Source: Myxococcus vastator (lineage in GTDB: Bacteria; Myxococcota; Myxococcia; Myxococcales; Myxococcaceae). From it: a stretch of 51,244 nucleotides of DNA. Shown piece by piece: positions 33,478 through 42,954 of the stretch. A program made the position numbers and the translations under genes. The stretch spans positions 1-51,244 of the forward strand of contig NZ_JAAIYB010000006.1 of the NCBI RefSeq assembly GCF_010894475.1, read 5' to 3'. Below the pieces are notes generated by a model. That model searched no databases and was not told the DNA's origin. It saw only the letters and a program-made list of their open reading frames with translations. Each line of letters opens with the position of its first letter. The first letter of the stretch is position 1.

Positions 33478-34298
33478 CTGTGAAGCTCGATGCCGCGCTC
33501 ACGTAGCCGCGCCTTCACCCGCGGGCTGGTGAGCGCCGCCAGCTCCGCTTCCCAGCCGTAGCGCCACGCCGGGTCTTCGGGGACGTCTGGCGTGCCTTCA
33601 CCCGGATGGCAGCCCAGCTCGAAGTCGCCCGCGGGCAGCGCGTCCACCACCGCGAGCAGGGCGGCCTCGTCCAGCATCCCCGCCTCGAAGACGCCGCCCG
33701 CGCTCACCCGGCGCACGCCCTGGGGCGCGCGAGGCGCGGCGTGTGCGAGCACGGCCAGCACCGTGGCCTTCAGCGCGGGGCCCGGCGCCTTCAGCCAGCG
33801 AGGGCGGGGGAGGGCGTCCGGCCAGCGCAGGGGCAGCCCTTCGCGCGCGGCCAGCGCCTCCACCAGGGGGCGCACGCCGGGCAGCAGGTGCAGGTGCTGG
33901 TGTCCGTCCAGGTGGTCCACCGCCACGCCCAGCGCGCGGGCCCGCTGAAGCTGCGCGGAGAGCTCGCGCGCCAGCTCGTCCCGGCGCACCTGTCCGGTGA
34001 GCCACGCGCGGGCGAAGTCGGCCCAGCCGCCCCGCATCCGGCCGTCCGGCGCCACCGTGGGCACCTCATGCGCGGGCGCCGCGGGAGGCAGCCGCGTGGA
34101 GAGGGCCAGATGCAGTCCCACCGCGAGCCGCGCTTCCTTCGCGCGGGCGGCGGCCTCGGGCGCGGTGGGGCCCGTGGCCAGCAGCGTGGCGCTGGTGACG
34201 ATGCCTTCGCGGTGCGCGCGGAGGATGCCCGCGTCCAGTGAGGCGTGGAGCCCCAGGTCGTCCGCGTTCACCACCAGGCGCGTGAGGGGGCGCGTCAT
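33450..34298 (-). CDS. ChbG/HpnK-type carbohydrate deacetylase (YdjC family)
   Basis: 282 aa. The family marker 'VVNADDLGLH' at residues about 9-18 carries metal-ligand Asp residues. 'VGLHLALST', 'VDHLDGHQHLHLLPGV' and 'FELGCHPGE' supply the other metal and catalytic His. Members remove N-acetyl groups from chitooligosaccharides or from hopanoid and glycolipid sugars. The gene begins 9 bp after the stop of the GT2 gene and is co-transcribed with it, so the substrate is more probably the glycan built by that transferase than free chitin fragments. It ends in a 28-bp convergent overlap with the methyltransferase gene. Confidence 0.85.
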   Translation of the reverse strand: MTRPLTRLVVNADDLGLHASLDAGILRAHREGIVTSATLLATGPTAPEAAARAKEARLAVGLHLALSTRLPPAAPAHEVPTVAPDGRMRGGWADFARAWLTGQVRRDELARELSAQLQRARALGVAVDHLDGHQHLHLLPGVRPLVEALAAREGLPLRWPDALPRPRWLKAPGPALKATVLAVLAHAAPRAPQGVRRVSAGGVFEAGMLDEAALLAVVDALPAGDFELGCHPGEGTPDVPEDPAWRYGWEAELAALTSPRVKARLRERGIELHSYGTLFSAT

Positions 34299-34307
34299 GC
34301 GAAGGGC

Positions 34308-35099
34308 TCAGCCTCGCGCCGTGCGGCCCGGCGGCGCCGCGTGGAGCTGCTGCACGGAGGGCGGCAGGCGCACCGGGTGTACCGGCGGCTGCGGCGCGCG
34401 CATCTTCGGGTAGAGCCGCATCAGCTCGCGCACCATCTTCGCGATGACGGAGGGCGAGGCCAGCGTGGACACGCCGCGTGTGCGCGGGAAGTAGTCCACG
34501 CCCATCTGGAACACGCGGAAGCCCTGGCGGATGGCCTTCACCACGAGCTCCGCGTCAATGAACGAGCCCTGGCTGTGCAGCTCCATGGCCTCCAGCACGC
34601 GGCGGTGCATCACCTTGAAGCTGAAGTTGACGTCCTTTATCTGGATGTCGAACAGCGACCGGATGAGCATGTTGTAGACGAACGAGTAGACGATGCGCTT
34701 GGGGCCCTCGCTCGTGCGGTCGAACCGGAAGGCGCAAATCATGTCCGCCTCCAGGTACGACATCAGGTGCAGCGCCCGCTCCAGCTCGCGCATGTCCCAG
34801 GGCAGGTCCACATCGGAGTACACGACGATGTCCTTCGTCGAGGCCGCCAGCCCCGTGCGCATGGCGCCACCCAGCTTCAGATTCACGGGGTGGTGGATGA
34901 CACGCAGCTGGGGAACCTTCAGGGCCAGCGCCTCGCAGACCTCACGGGTACGGTCCGTGGACGCGTCGTTGACGACGATGATTTCGAAGTCGTCCGTCAA
35001 CGCCGGGAGGACCTCCAGCGCCCGGCTGACGGCACGCTCGACGTAGTCCTCTTCGTTCCAGGCGGGGAAGAACAGGCTGATGCTCGGGTATTGGGCCAC
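34308..35099 (-). CDS. Family 2 glycosyltransferase, polyprenol-phosphate sugar transferase type
   Basis: 263 aa, GTG start. The GT-A fold is evident: 'SISLFFPAWNEEDYVERAV', 'FEIIVVNDASTDRT', 'NLKLGGAMRTGL' and the DXD-like 'VVYSDVDLPWD'. 'DVNFSFKVMHRRVLE' and 'RGVSTLAS' resemble dolichol-phosphate mannosyltransferase-like enzymes. No membrane helices are seen at the C-terminus, which ends in a Pro-rich tail. Likely role: cytosolic transfer of a nucleotide sugar to a polyprenol-phosphate carrier, to feed a GT-C enzyme such as the PIG-V-like one nearby. It forms an operon with the deacetylase. Confidence 0.82.
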   Translation of the reverse strand: MAQYPSISLFFPAWNEEDYVERAVSRALEVLPALTDDFEIIVVNDASTDRTREVCEALALKVPQLRVIHHPVNLKLGGAMRTGLAASTKDIVVYSDVDLPWDMRELERALHLMSYLEADMICAFRFDRTSEGPKRIVYSFVYNMLIRSLFDIQIKDVNFSFKVMHRRVLEAMELHSQGSFIDAELVVKAIRQGFRVFQMGVDYFPRTRGVSTLASPSVIAKMVRELMRLYPKMRAPQPPVHPVRLPPSVQQLHAAPPGRTARG

Positions 35100-35230
35100 G
35101 GGCGACCTCGGCGGACGGACCTGCGGAGTTGGCGGCTCGCTAGCAGAGAATCCGGTTTTTATCCATTGGCAGGGGTCGCACTCCGTCGCACTTCTGTGCT
35201 ACCGTGAAATCATCATTTTGCGGGGACACT

Positions 35231-36166
35231 GTGAACTCCAGGCCCTTCACCCTGCTGGTAGTGGACGACTCGCAGTCGACGTTGCCTCGGTTGGCCCGCG
35301 CGCTGGGCCCGGAGGAGTTCGCCCTCCGAATCACCGCCCACGGCCCGGAGGTGCCGAGGTTGGCGCGGGAGGTATCGCTGGTGGTGCTCTGCCCGGGCGA
35401 GGACGCCCAGGCCAGCCTGGACCTGCTCGAACGCCTGATACCCGGGGAAGGCCCGGTGGGTCCCCCCGTGGTGCTCCTGGCCCCACCCGAGCCCAGGGAA
35501 CTCGGGCTGGAGGCCCTGCGTCGCGGCGCTGAGGTCATGTTTGACCCATGGGCGCCGGATGAACTGGTGGCGCGGGTGCACCGCGCCCTGTCCGCGCAGA
35601 CCCGGATGGAGGCGCTCGCCGCCCAGGTGAGCGAGCTGCAGCGGCTGTCGTCGACGGACGGCCTCACGGGCGTCCACAACCACCGGCATTTCCAGGAGCG
35701 GCTGAGGGAGGAGTTCCGCCGCGCCCAGCGCTACGACGACGCCCTGTCGCTCATCCTGCTGGACTTGGATTACTTCAAGGAAATCAACGACAAGTACGGC
35801 CACTCCGCGGGCGACGGCGTGCTGCGCGACGTGGCCGCCGCGCTCACCCGGGGCGTGCGCGAGACGGACCTGGTGGCCCGCTATGGCGGGGAGGAGTTCG
35901 CGGTGCTGCTGCCCCGCACCCACCTCACCGGGGCGCTCACCGTCGCCGAGCGGGTCCGCCGCGAGCTGCGGGCCCTGCGGCTGGAGGTGGAGGACGGCCT
36001 GCAAGTCACCGCCTCATTTGGGGTTTCCTGCTTCCCCCACCGCACCGTCCTCACTCCGGAGCAGCTGCTCCTGACGGCTGACGAGGCCCTCTACCAGGCC
36101 AAACGGGATGGCAGGGATCGCATCTGCCTGCATCCCCAGCTCCCGGTCGGTCCGCTCGGAACCTAG
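35231..36166 (+). CDS. Diguanylate cyclase with a degenerate receiver domain
   Basis: 311 aa, GTG start. The N-terminal part is a receiver fold: D12-D13 are kept in 'LLVVDDSQSTL', but the phosphoacceptor position is Cys54 in 'VSLVVLCPGE' and the usual Lys before the last helix is missing ('FDPWAPDEL'). It therefore should not be activated by ordinary phosphorylation. The GGDEF domain (about 140-300) looks active: 'LLDLDYFKEINDKYGHSAGD', GGEEF at 219-223, and an RxxD inhibitory site R210-E-T-D213 at the right distance. It makes c-di-GMP, with product inhibition expected. It is divergent from the GT2 gene. Confidence 0.88.
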   Translation: MNSRPFTLLVVDDSQSTLPRLARALGPEEFALRITAHGPEVPRLAREVSLVVLCPGEDAQASLDLLERLIPGEGPVGPPVVLLAPPEPRELGLEALRRGAEVMFDPWAPDELVARVHRALSAQTRMEALAAQVSELQRLSSTDGLTGVHNHRHFQERLREEFRRAQRYDDALSLILLDLDYFKEINDKYGHSAGDGVLRDVAAALTRGVRETDLVARYGGEEFAVLLPRTHLTGALTVAERVRRELRALRLEVEDGLQVTASFGVSCFPHRTVLTPEQLLLTADEALYQAKRDGRDRICLHPQLPVGPLGT

Positions 36167-36295
36167 CCCGGGTCAAAGACCCGGGGTCTGAATTGACCCA
36201 TTTGGTGGGGATGGGTCTAATGAGACTCGGTGTTGTTTCGCGCCAGGGAAATGTCAAGGCCCGTGATTCCAGACTGTTGGGCAGGGAGTTTCTGC

Positions 36296-36311
36296 TGGCA
36301 GGGTCATTGCA
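36296..36311 (+). promoter_or_regulatory. Sigma-54 promoter of the kinase/regulator operon
   Basis: TGGCAGGGTCATTGCA: GG at 36297-36298 and GC at 36309-36310 with exactly ten bases between, matching the -24/-12 pattern. Transcription should begin about 36322, some 14 bases before the start codon. The operon encodes an NtrC-type activator, so self-activation is plausible. Confidence 0.65.
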
Positions 36312-36335
36312 CTTGTCCAGAGGCGGAAACAATTC

Positions 36336-37915
36336 ATGGGTTCTCAAGCCGCACATGTCCACGGCCAGCCGGCCGAATCGCCACGAGGGCGGCTGCTCCT
36401 GGTCGACGACGAGGAGAACATCCTCAAGTCCATCCGCCGGGTGCTGCGCCGCGGCGACTGGGACATCGAGACGGCGACGGACGCCGAGCAGGGCTTGCGG
36501 GCGGTGGAGGCGTTCCACCCCGAGGTCGTCATCTCCGATTTCCGCATGCCGGGGATGAATGGCGTCGATTTCCTCACCCGGGTGAAGCAGCAGGAGCCGC
36601 GGGCCCAGCGCATCATGCTGACGGGCCAGGCGGATCAGCAGGCCATCGAAGAGGCCATCAACCGGTCGGAAATCTTCCGCTTCATCTCCAAGCCCTGGAA
36701 CGACAGCCACCTGGTGCTGACGGTGAAGAGCGCCTTCGAGCAGTACGCGCTCCAGGCGGAGAACGAGCGGCTGTACACGGTGACGCAGGCGCAGAACGCG
36801 GAGCTGAAGCTGCTCAACGCGGACCTGGAGGAGCGCGTCGCCCAGCGCACGCGCATGCTCAGCCAGGCCAAGCGCGAGTGGGAGCTGTCCTTCGACTGCA
36901 TGGAGACGCCGCTGTGCGTGGTGCGCGCGCGGGACTTCGCGGTGCGGCGGGCGAACCTCGCGTACGCGGACGTGGCGGGGCGCTCCATCGAGGAGATTCC
37001 CTCCGACACCACGTGCTACCGCTACCTCTTCGGCCGCAACGAGCCCTGCACGGGCTGCCCGCTGCCGGCGGCGGTGGAGAGCGGCAAGGGCGCGCGCGGT
37101 GAGGTCCGCCAGGGCGGGCGCACCTTCGTGGTGGCCGCCTACCCCATGGCGGGGGACGAGCGCGTCGTCTGCACCTACCGGGACGTCACCGAGGAGCAGT
37201 CGATGACGCGGCGGCTCATCGAGACGGAGAAGATGGCCGCGGTGGGCCAGCTCGCCGGCGGGGTGGCGCACGAAATCAACAACCCGCTGGGCGGCATCCT
37301 CGCCTTCGCGCAGCTGATGTCGCGCGACGCGGGCCGCAGCAAGGCGGACCTGGAGTCGCTGGGCCTCATCGAGGAGAGCGCGCTGCGCTGCAAGCGCATC
37401 GTGGAGAGCCTGCTCAAGTTCAGCCGCCACAGCCGCGTGGAGGACCGGCGGCCCTTCGACTTGTCCAAGTGCGTGGAGGACGCGGCGGTGCTGTTCCGCG
37501 CGCAGCTCAAGTCCATGCCCACGGTGGAGCTGTCGCTGGGGCTCGCGGACGGCCTGCCCCAGGTGTACGGCGATCCCGGCCAGCTCGCCCAGGTGGTGCT
37601 CAACCTGCTGCAGAACGGCCTCCAGTCGCTGCCCACGCGTGAGGGCAAGCTGAAGCTGGAGACGGGTCGCGAGGGCGACCGCTGCTTCTTCGCGGTGACG
37701 GACACCGGCACGGGAATCGAGCAGAAGCACCTGCCGCGCATCTTCGAGCCGTCGTTCACCACCAAGGCCCCGGGTGAAGGCACCGGCCTGGGGCTCTCCA
37801 TCGCCTACCGCATCGTCCAGGACCACGGGGGCAGCTTCCACGTGGACACCCAGGTCAGCCAAGGCTCCTGCTTCACCGTTTTTCTGCCCATCCCCCTGCA
37901 GCTCGAGAGGTTGCC

Positions 37916-37919
<4 letters not shown>
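36336..37919 (+). CDS. Hybrid histidine kinase with N-terminal receiver and PAS domain
   Basis: 527 aa, cytosolic. Residues 19-135 are a receiver with D24-D25, phosphoacceptor D68 ('VVISDFRMPGMNG') and K118-type 'ISKPWND'. A coiled coil follows (about 140-185), then a PAS-like domain (about 190-290) containing a C227-x10-C238-x2-C241 motif, suggesting a redox or metal-linked signal. HisKA carries H312 in 'GGVAHEINNPLGG', and the ATPase shows 'NLLQNGLQSL', 'VTDTGTGIEQKHL' and 'GTGLGLSIAYR'. Its stop overlaps the regulator's GTG (GTGA). The pair resembles M. xanthus HsfB/HsfA, which control lonD, but this is a recollection and is not verified, so no symbol is given. Confidence 0.88.
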
Positions 37920-39373
<1,454 letters not shown>

Positions 39374-39393
39374 CGTGTGTCAGCCGGCGGGCA

Positions 39394-39420
39394 CCCGGGC
39401 GTTTCCCATGCCCGCCCGGG
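39394..39420. terminator. Hairpin after the NtrC-type gene
   Basis: CCCGGGCG and CGCCCGGG around an 11-base loop, 20 bp after the stop; no T tract. Confidence 0.35.
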
Positions 39421-39448
39421 GCCCTCCTGGACTAGAAGGCGGGGTTGC

Positions 39449-40294
39449 GTGCAGACCCTGGCAATCGTCGCGAAGAGGGACAAGCCCGAGGCGGCAGCGC
39501 TCGCGGCTCAAATCCGTGAGCGGTACCCCCACCTGACGGTGCTGGCGGACCGCTCGCTGGCCCATGAGCTGGGCTGGCCACGGGTGGAGGACCGGGAGCT
39601 GGTGGCCCGGGCGGACCTGATGGTGGTGCTGGGCGGTGACGGCACGCTCATCTACGCGGCGCGCCTGCTGGGCGGCCGCGGGGTTCCCATTCTGGGCGTC
39701 AACCTGGGCAGCCTGGGCTTCATGACGGAAGTCCCGGTGGAAGAGCTGTACCCCATGCTGGACCAGGTGCTCGCGGGGCGCTCCCAGGTGGACTCCCGGA
39801 TGAAGCTCACCTGCCGGCTGCTGCGCGGCGGCAGGGTGCTCATCGAGGACGAGGTCCTCAACGACGTGGTCATCAACAAGGGCGCGCTGGCGCGCATCGC
39901 GGACCATGAGACGGCCATCGACGGGGTGCCGATTACGACCTACAAGTCGGACGGCGTCATCCTGGCCACGCCCACCGGCTCCACGGCGTACTCGCTGTCG
40001 GCGGGGGGGCCCATCGTCCATCCGTCCGTGGACTGCACCGTGCTGTCGCCCATCTGCTCGCACGCGCTCACGCAGCGCTCCATCGTCGTGCCGGCGGACC
40101 GGACCATCCGGGTGACGCTGCGCAGCGAGACGGCGGACACGTACCTGACCATTGACGGGCAGACGGGCCACGGGCTGCAGGGCGGGGACTGCATCGAGGT
40201 GGTTCGCTCGCCCAACCGGGTGAACCTGGTGCGCAACCCGAAGGTGGCCTACTTCTCCATCCTCCGGCAGAAGCTCCACTGGGGCGAGCGCTGA
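39449..40294 (+). CDS. nadK: NAD kinase
   Basis: 281 aa, GTG start. It makes NADP from NAD and ATP or polyphosphate, in the cytosol. The family motifs are intact: 'MVVLGGDGTLIYAARLL' with the catalytic GGDGT, the 'NLGSLGFMTEV' loop, the 'NDVVINKGALARI' substrate region and 'TPTGSTAYSLSAGGPIV'. The length is normal. The next gene starts 15 bp downstream on the same strand, so the two are probably co-transcribed. Confidence 0.96.
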   Translation: MQTLAIVAKRDKPEAAALAAQIRERYPHLTVLADRSLAHELGWPRVEDRELVARADLMVVLGGDGTLIYAARLLGGRGVPILGVNLGSLGFMTEVPVEELYPMLDQVLAGRSQVDSRMKLTCRLLRGGRVLIEDEVLNDVVINKGALARIADHETAIDGVPITTYKSDGVILATPTGSTAYSLSAGGPIVHPSVDCTVLSPICSHALTQRSIVVPADRTIRVTLRSETADTYLTIDGQTGHGLQGGDCIEVVRSPNRVNLVRNPKVAYFSILRQKLHWGER

Positions 40295-40309
40295 GGGGCG
40301 CCGGGCGCC

Positions 40310-41086
40310 GTGTTCCTGTTCCTGTCAAAGGTGCTGGACCTGCTGCTGGCGCCGCTCTCCTGGGCGCTGCTGCTGTGGCTGGCGGCCTGGGGGCTGCGGC
40401 GGCGCCGTGAGCGGCTGTCGCGGGTGCTGAGCGTGCTGGGCGGGGGCGTGCTGTACGCCTTCTCCACCGAGCCGGTGGCCATGGGGCTGATGCGGGCGAC
40501 GGAGGCGGGGGCGGCGCGGACCTTCCAGCCGGGCACCCCGTATGACGCCGTCATCGTCCTGGGCGGAGGGTTGGACCCGGCCGCCACGGAGCGCACCGGC
40601 GTGCCGGAGTACAACGCGGCGGTGGAGCGGGTGCTGCGGGGCTTCGAGCTGCTGCGCGAGGGCCGGGCGCGGCAGGTGCTCATCTCCGGCGGTTCGCTGG
40701 ACCCGAGGCCCGAGGCGGTGGTGGAGGCGGACGTGCTGCTTCGGCAGCTCCAACAGTGGGGCATTCCGGAGGGGCGCATCGTCACGGAGGGGCGCAGCCG
40801 CAATACGCGGGAGAACGCGGTGGAGTCGGCGCGCATCATCCAGGAGCGCGGGTGGAAGTCCCTGCTGCTGGTGACGAGCGCCGCGCACATGCCGCGCGCC
40901 GCGGGGTGCTTCGCGGCGGTGGGGCTGCGGCCGGACCTGTTGCCGGTGGACTCACGGGCATCGAAGACGCCGCTGCGGCGAATGAGCTGGTTGCCGAGGG
41001 CAGGGGCGCTCAACCTGAGCACCGACGCCCTGCGCGAGCTGGCGGGGCGCGCGGTGTATCGCGTGCGAGGCTGGACGGCGCCTTGA
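40310..41086 (+). CDS. DUF218 (YdcF/SanA/ElyC-like) membrane protein
   Basis: 258 aa, GTG start. Two membrane helices lie at the N-terminus (about 5-28 and 38-58), with a short Arg-rich loop between them. The DUF218 domain follows: 'YDAVIVLGGGLDPAATE', 'QVLISGGSLDP', 'EGRSRNTRENAVES' and 'LLLVTSAAHMPRAAGCF'. The arrangement is that of ElyC, an Escherichia coli protein involved in envelope and peptidoglycan integrity, with the domain in the periplasm. The exact biochemical role of this family is not settled. It lies 15 bp after the NAD kinase gene and converges with the nucleotidase gene. Confidence 0.82.
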   Translation: MFLFLSKVLDLLLAPLSWALLLWLAAWGLRRRRERLSRVLSVLGGGVLYAFSTEPVAMGLMRATEAGAARTFQPGTPYDAVIVLGGGLDPAATERTGVPEYNAAVERVLRGFELLREGRARQVLISGGSLDPRPEAVVEADVLLRQLQQWGIPEGRIVTEGRSRNTRENAVESARIIQERGWKSLLLVTSAAHMPRAAGCFAAVGLRPDLLPVDSRASKTPLRRMSWLPRAGALNLSTDALRELAGRAVYRVRGWTAP

Positions 41087-41100
41087 GCGCCGCGCCCGTC

Positions 41101-42711
41101 CTACTTCAGCGGCGCGAGCGGCTGACGCGCGTCAGGCGCCAGTGCGCCGGTGCCAAGCCGGGAGATGCGGCCATCCGCCTGGGCATGCGGTGACGGCGTG
41201 CCGGTGCGGAACGCCTCCGCCAGCACGTCCAGCGGCGAGTTGCCCGTCAGCCTGGCCGGCGTGGACGGCTGGTTCTTCAGCATGTCGTAGCCGTCCTTTC
41301 CGCTGGCGAGGAAGCTCAGCGTGGCCAGCCGGTACGTGGCCGCGGTGTCCAGTGGCTTGCCGCCCACCTTCACGCCCAGCACCCGCTGTCCGGCGGGCCG
41401 GTCCGAATCGAAGGTGAACGCCAGCCCGGACACCTGCGGAAAGCGGCCCGGGCGTGAGTCCTCGCGGCTGAGGCTGACGCCGTTCTCCAGCGCCGCGCGC
41501 AGCGTGTCGCCCTTCACCTCCAGCACCACCAGCTCATCCGCGTAGGGGAAGATGGCGTGCAAATCCCGCCGCGTCACCCGGCCCGCGGGCAGCACCGCGT
41601 CCGCGCGCAGCGCCCCGGCGTTGACCAGCGCCACGTCCGCCCCGGCCGCCGCGCGGAAGGCATCCGCGACGAACGAGCCCAGGTTCGTCTCCTGCGTGCG
41701 CACCAGCGCGGACCGCGCCTCCAGCGCCACCGGGGTGCGGCCCACGTGCTCGGACAGCCGGTTGAACAGCGCGGCATAGGGCTGCATCGCCGCGTTGAAG
41801 GCCGCGTCCTCCGGCACCTGGCGCGTCACCGGCAGCGTCTGCCACGTCACCTGGCGCACCGTGGCCGTCGCCGCGTCCACGTCCAGCGTGAGCCGGCCCA
41901 GGTCCACCGCGTCCGCCGCCACCTTGAAGATGGGCGTGCCCGTGCCGCGGTCCTCCAGCGCCTCGTGGTCATGCCCCCCCAGCACCGCGTCCACCTTGAC
42001 GCAGCGGGCGAGCGCCCGGTCCTGGTCCGCCGTCAAGTGGGTGAGGGCCACCACCACCTGGGCGCCGGCCTCGCGCAGCTTCGCCACCGCGCCCTGGGCC
42101 GCCTCGCAGACGTCCCCGAAGTGCGTGTCCTTGCCGGCCTTGGTGGTGCCCTTCGTCTCCTGGAGCACCACGCCGAAGAGGCCCAGCTTGATGCCACCCA
42201 GCTCGCGCACCGCGGAGGCCCGCACTCCCGCGAAGAGCCCCCCCGACGTCGCGTCCCGCACGTTGGCGCCAAGCCACGTGAAGCGGGACTCGCGGATGCG
42301 CTCGCGCAGCACGTCGTCGCCGAAGTCGAACTCGTGGTTGCCCAGCACCGCGTAGTCCAGGCCGAACGCATTCCACGCGTCCACCATGTGCCGTCCCTTG
42401 AGCGCCTTGCCGTCCACCTCCACCAGCGACTCCACGGAGGGAGACAGCGTGTCGCCCCCCATCACCGTCAGGACGTGGGGCGTCTCGCGAAGCACCTGCT
42501 TGCGCAGCGTGGCGGCGCGGGCCATTCCGCCCCGTCCTCCCTCGTCGGCCTGCACCTGGTAGACGTCCGCCAGGTGCAGGAGCGTCAGGCGCACCGTGCC
42601 GGAGGGCTGCGTGGGTGTAGGGGAGGGGGCGCTCGTGGCGCATCCGCTGGCAAGGACGGCGGCCAACGCGAGCAGGGCCTCACGTCGGGCCAGCGCGGTC
42701 TTCTTCGTCAT
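41101..42711 (-). CDS. 5'-nucleotidase/UDP-sugar hydrolase-family lipoprotein
   Basis: 536 aa from ATG 42711 with GGAGAG before it. The N-terminus combines a Tat-like twin Arg (R9-R10 in 'ARREALLALA') with a lipobox ending at Cys24. A calcineurin-like metallophosphatase domain carries 'MGGDTLSPS', 'LGNHEFDFGDD', 'VVALTHLT' and 'VLGGHDHEAL'. The first metal motif, normally D-x-H, reads 'LADVYQV' with Tyr instead of His. The C-terminal nucleotidase domain ('LGSFVADAFRAAAGADVALVN', 'FPYADELVVLEVKG', 'FLASGKDGYDM') is complete. Likely a periplasmic or surface enzyme that hydrolyses nucleotides, perhaps from lysed prey; activity is uncertain given the altered metal ligand. Confidence 0.85.
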   Translation of the reverse strand: MTKKTALARREALLALAAVLASGCATSAPSPTPTQPSGTVRLTLLHLADVYQVQADEGGRGGMARAATLRKQVLRETPHVLTVMGGDTLSPSVESLVEVDGKALKGRHMVDAWNAFGLDYAVLGNHEFDFGDDVLRERIRESRFTWLGANVRDATSGGLFAGVRASAVRELGGIKLGLFGVVLQETKGTTKAGKDTHFGDVCEAAQGAVAKLREAGAQVVVALTHLTADQDRALARCVKVDAVLGGHDHEALEDRGTGTPIFKVAADAVDLGRLTLDVDAATATVRQVTWQTLPVTRQVPEDAAFNAAMQPYAALFNRLSEHVGRTPVALEARSALVRTQETNLGSFVADAFRAAAGADVALVNAGALRADAVLPAGRVTRRDLHAIFPYADELVVLEVKGDTLRAALENGVSLSREDSRPGRFPQVSGLAFTFDSDRPAGQRVLGVKVGGKPLDTAATYRLATLSFLASGKDGYDMLKNQPSTPARLTGNSPLDVLAEAFRTGTPSPHAQADGRISRLGTGALAPDARQPLAPLK

Positions 42712-42954
42712 CGTGCGTCGCTCTCCCCAGCGCGCTCCCTGGGTGGGGCGCAACGTGCGGGGCGTATCGCACTCAGGCGTGGATGGCGAGCACCGGGGCC
42801 TTCACGCGCCGTGTCACCCCGCGGCCCGGGTGGGCCGGCTGATACCTCCCTCGTGACTCGGTATGGTGGAAAGTTACAGATTCCGGGCAGAGCCGTTTGC
42901 GCTGGATTCACGCCGGTTGCTAGGACGCTCCCTGACCAAGGGAGGTTGTCATCC

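Noticed and set aside
35169-35188. Sigma-54-like TTGGCAGGGGTCGCAC before the diguanylate cyclase gene
   Set aside because: Only eight bases lie between GG and GC instead of ten, so the spacing is wrong.
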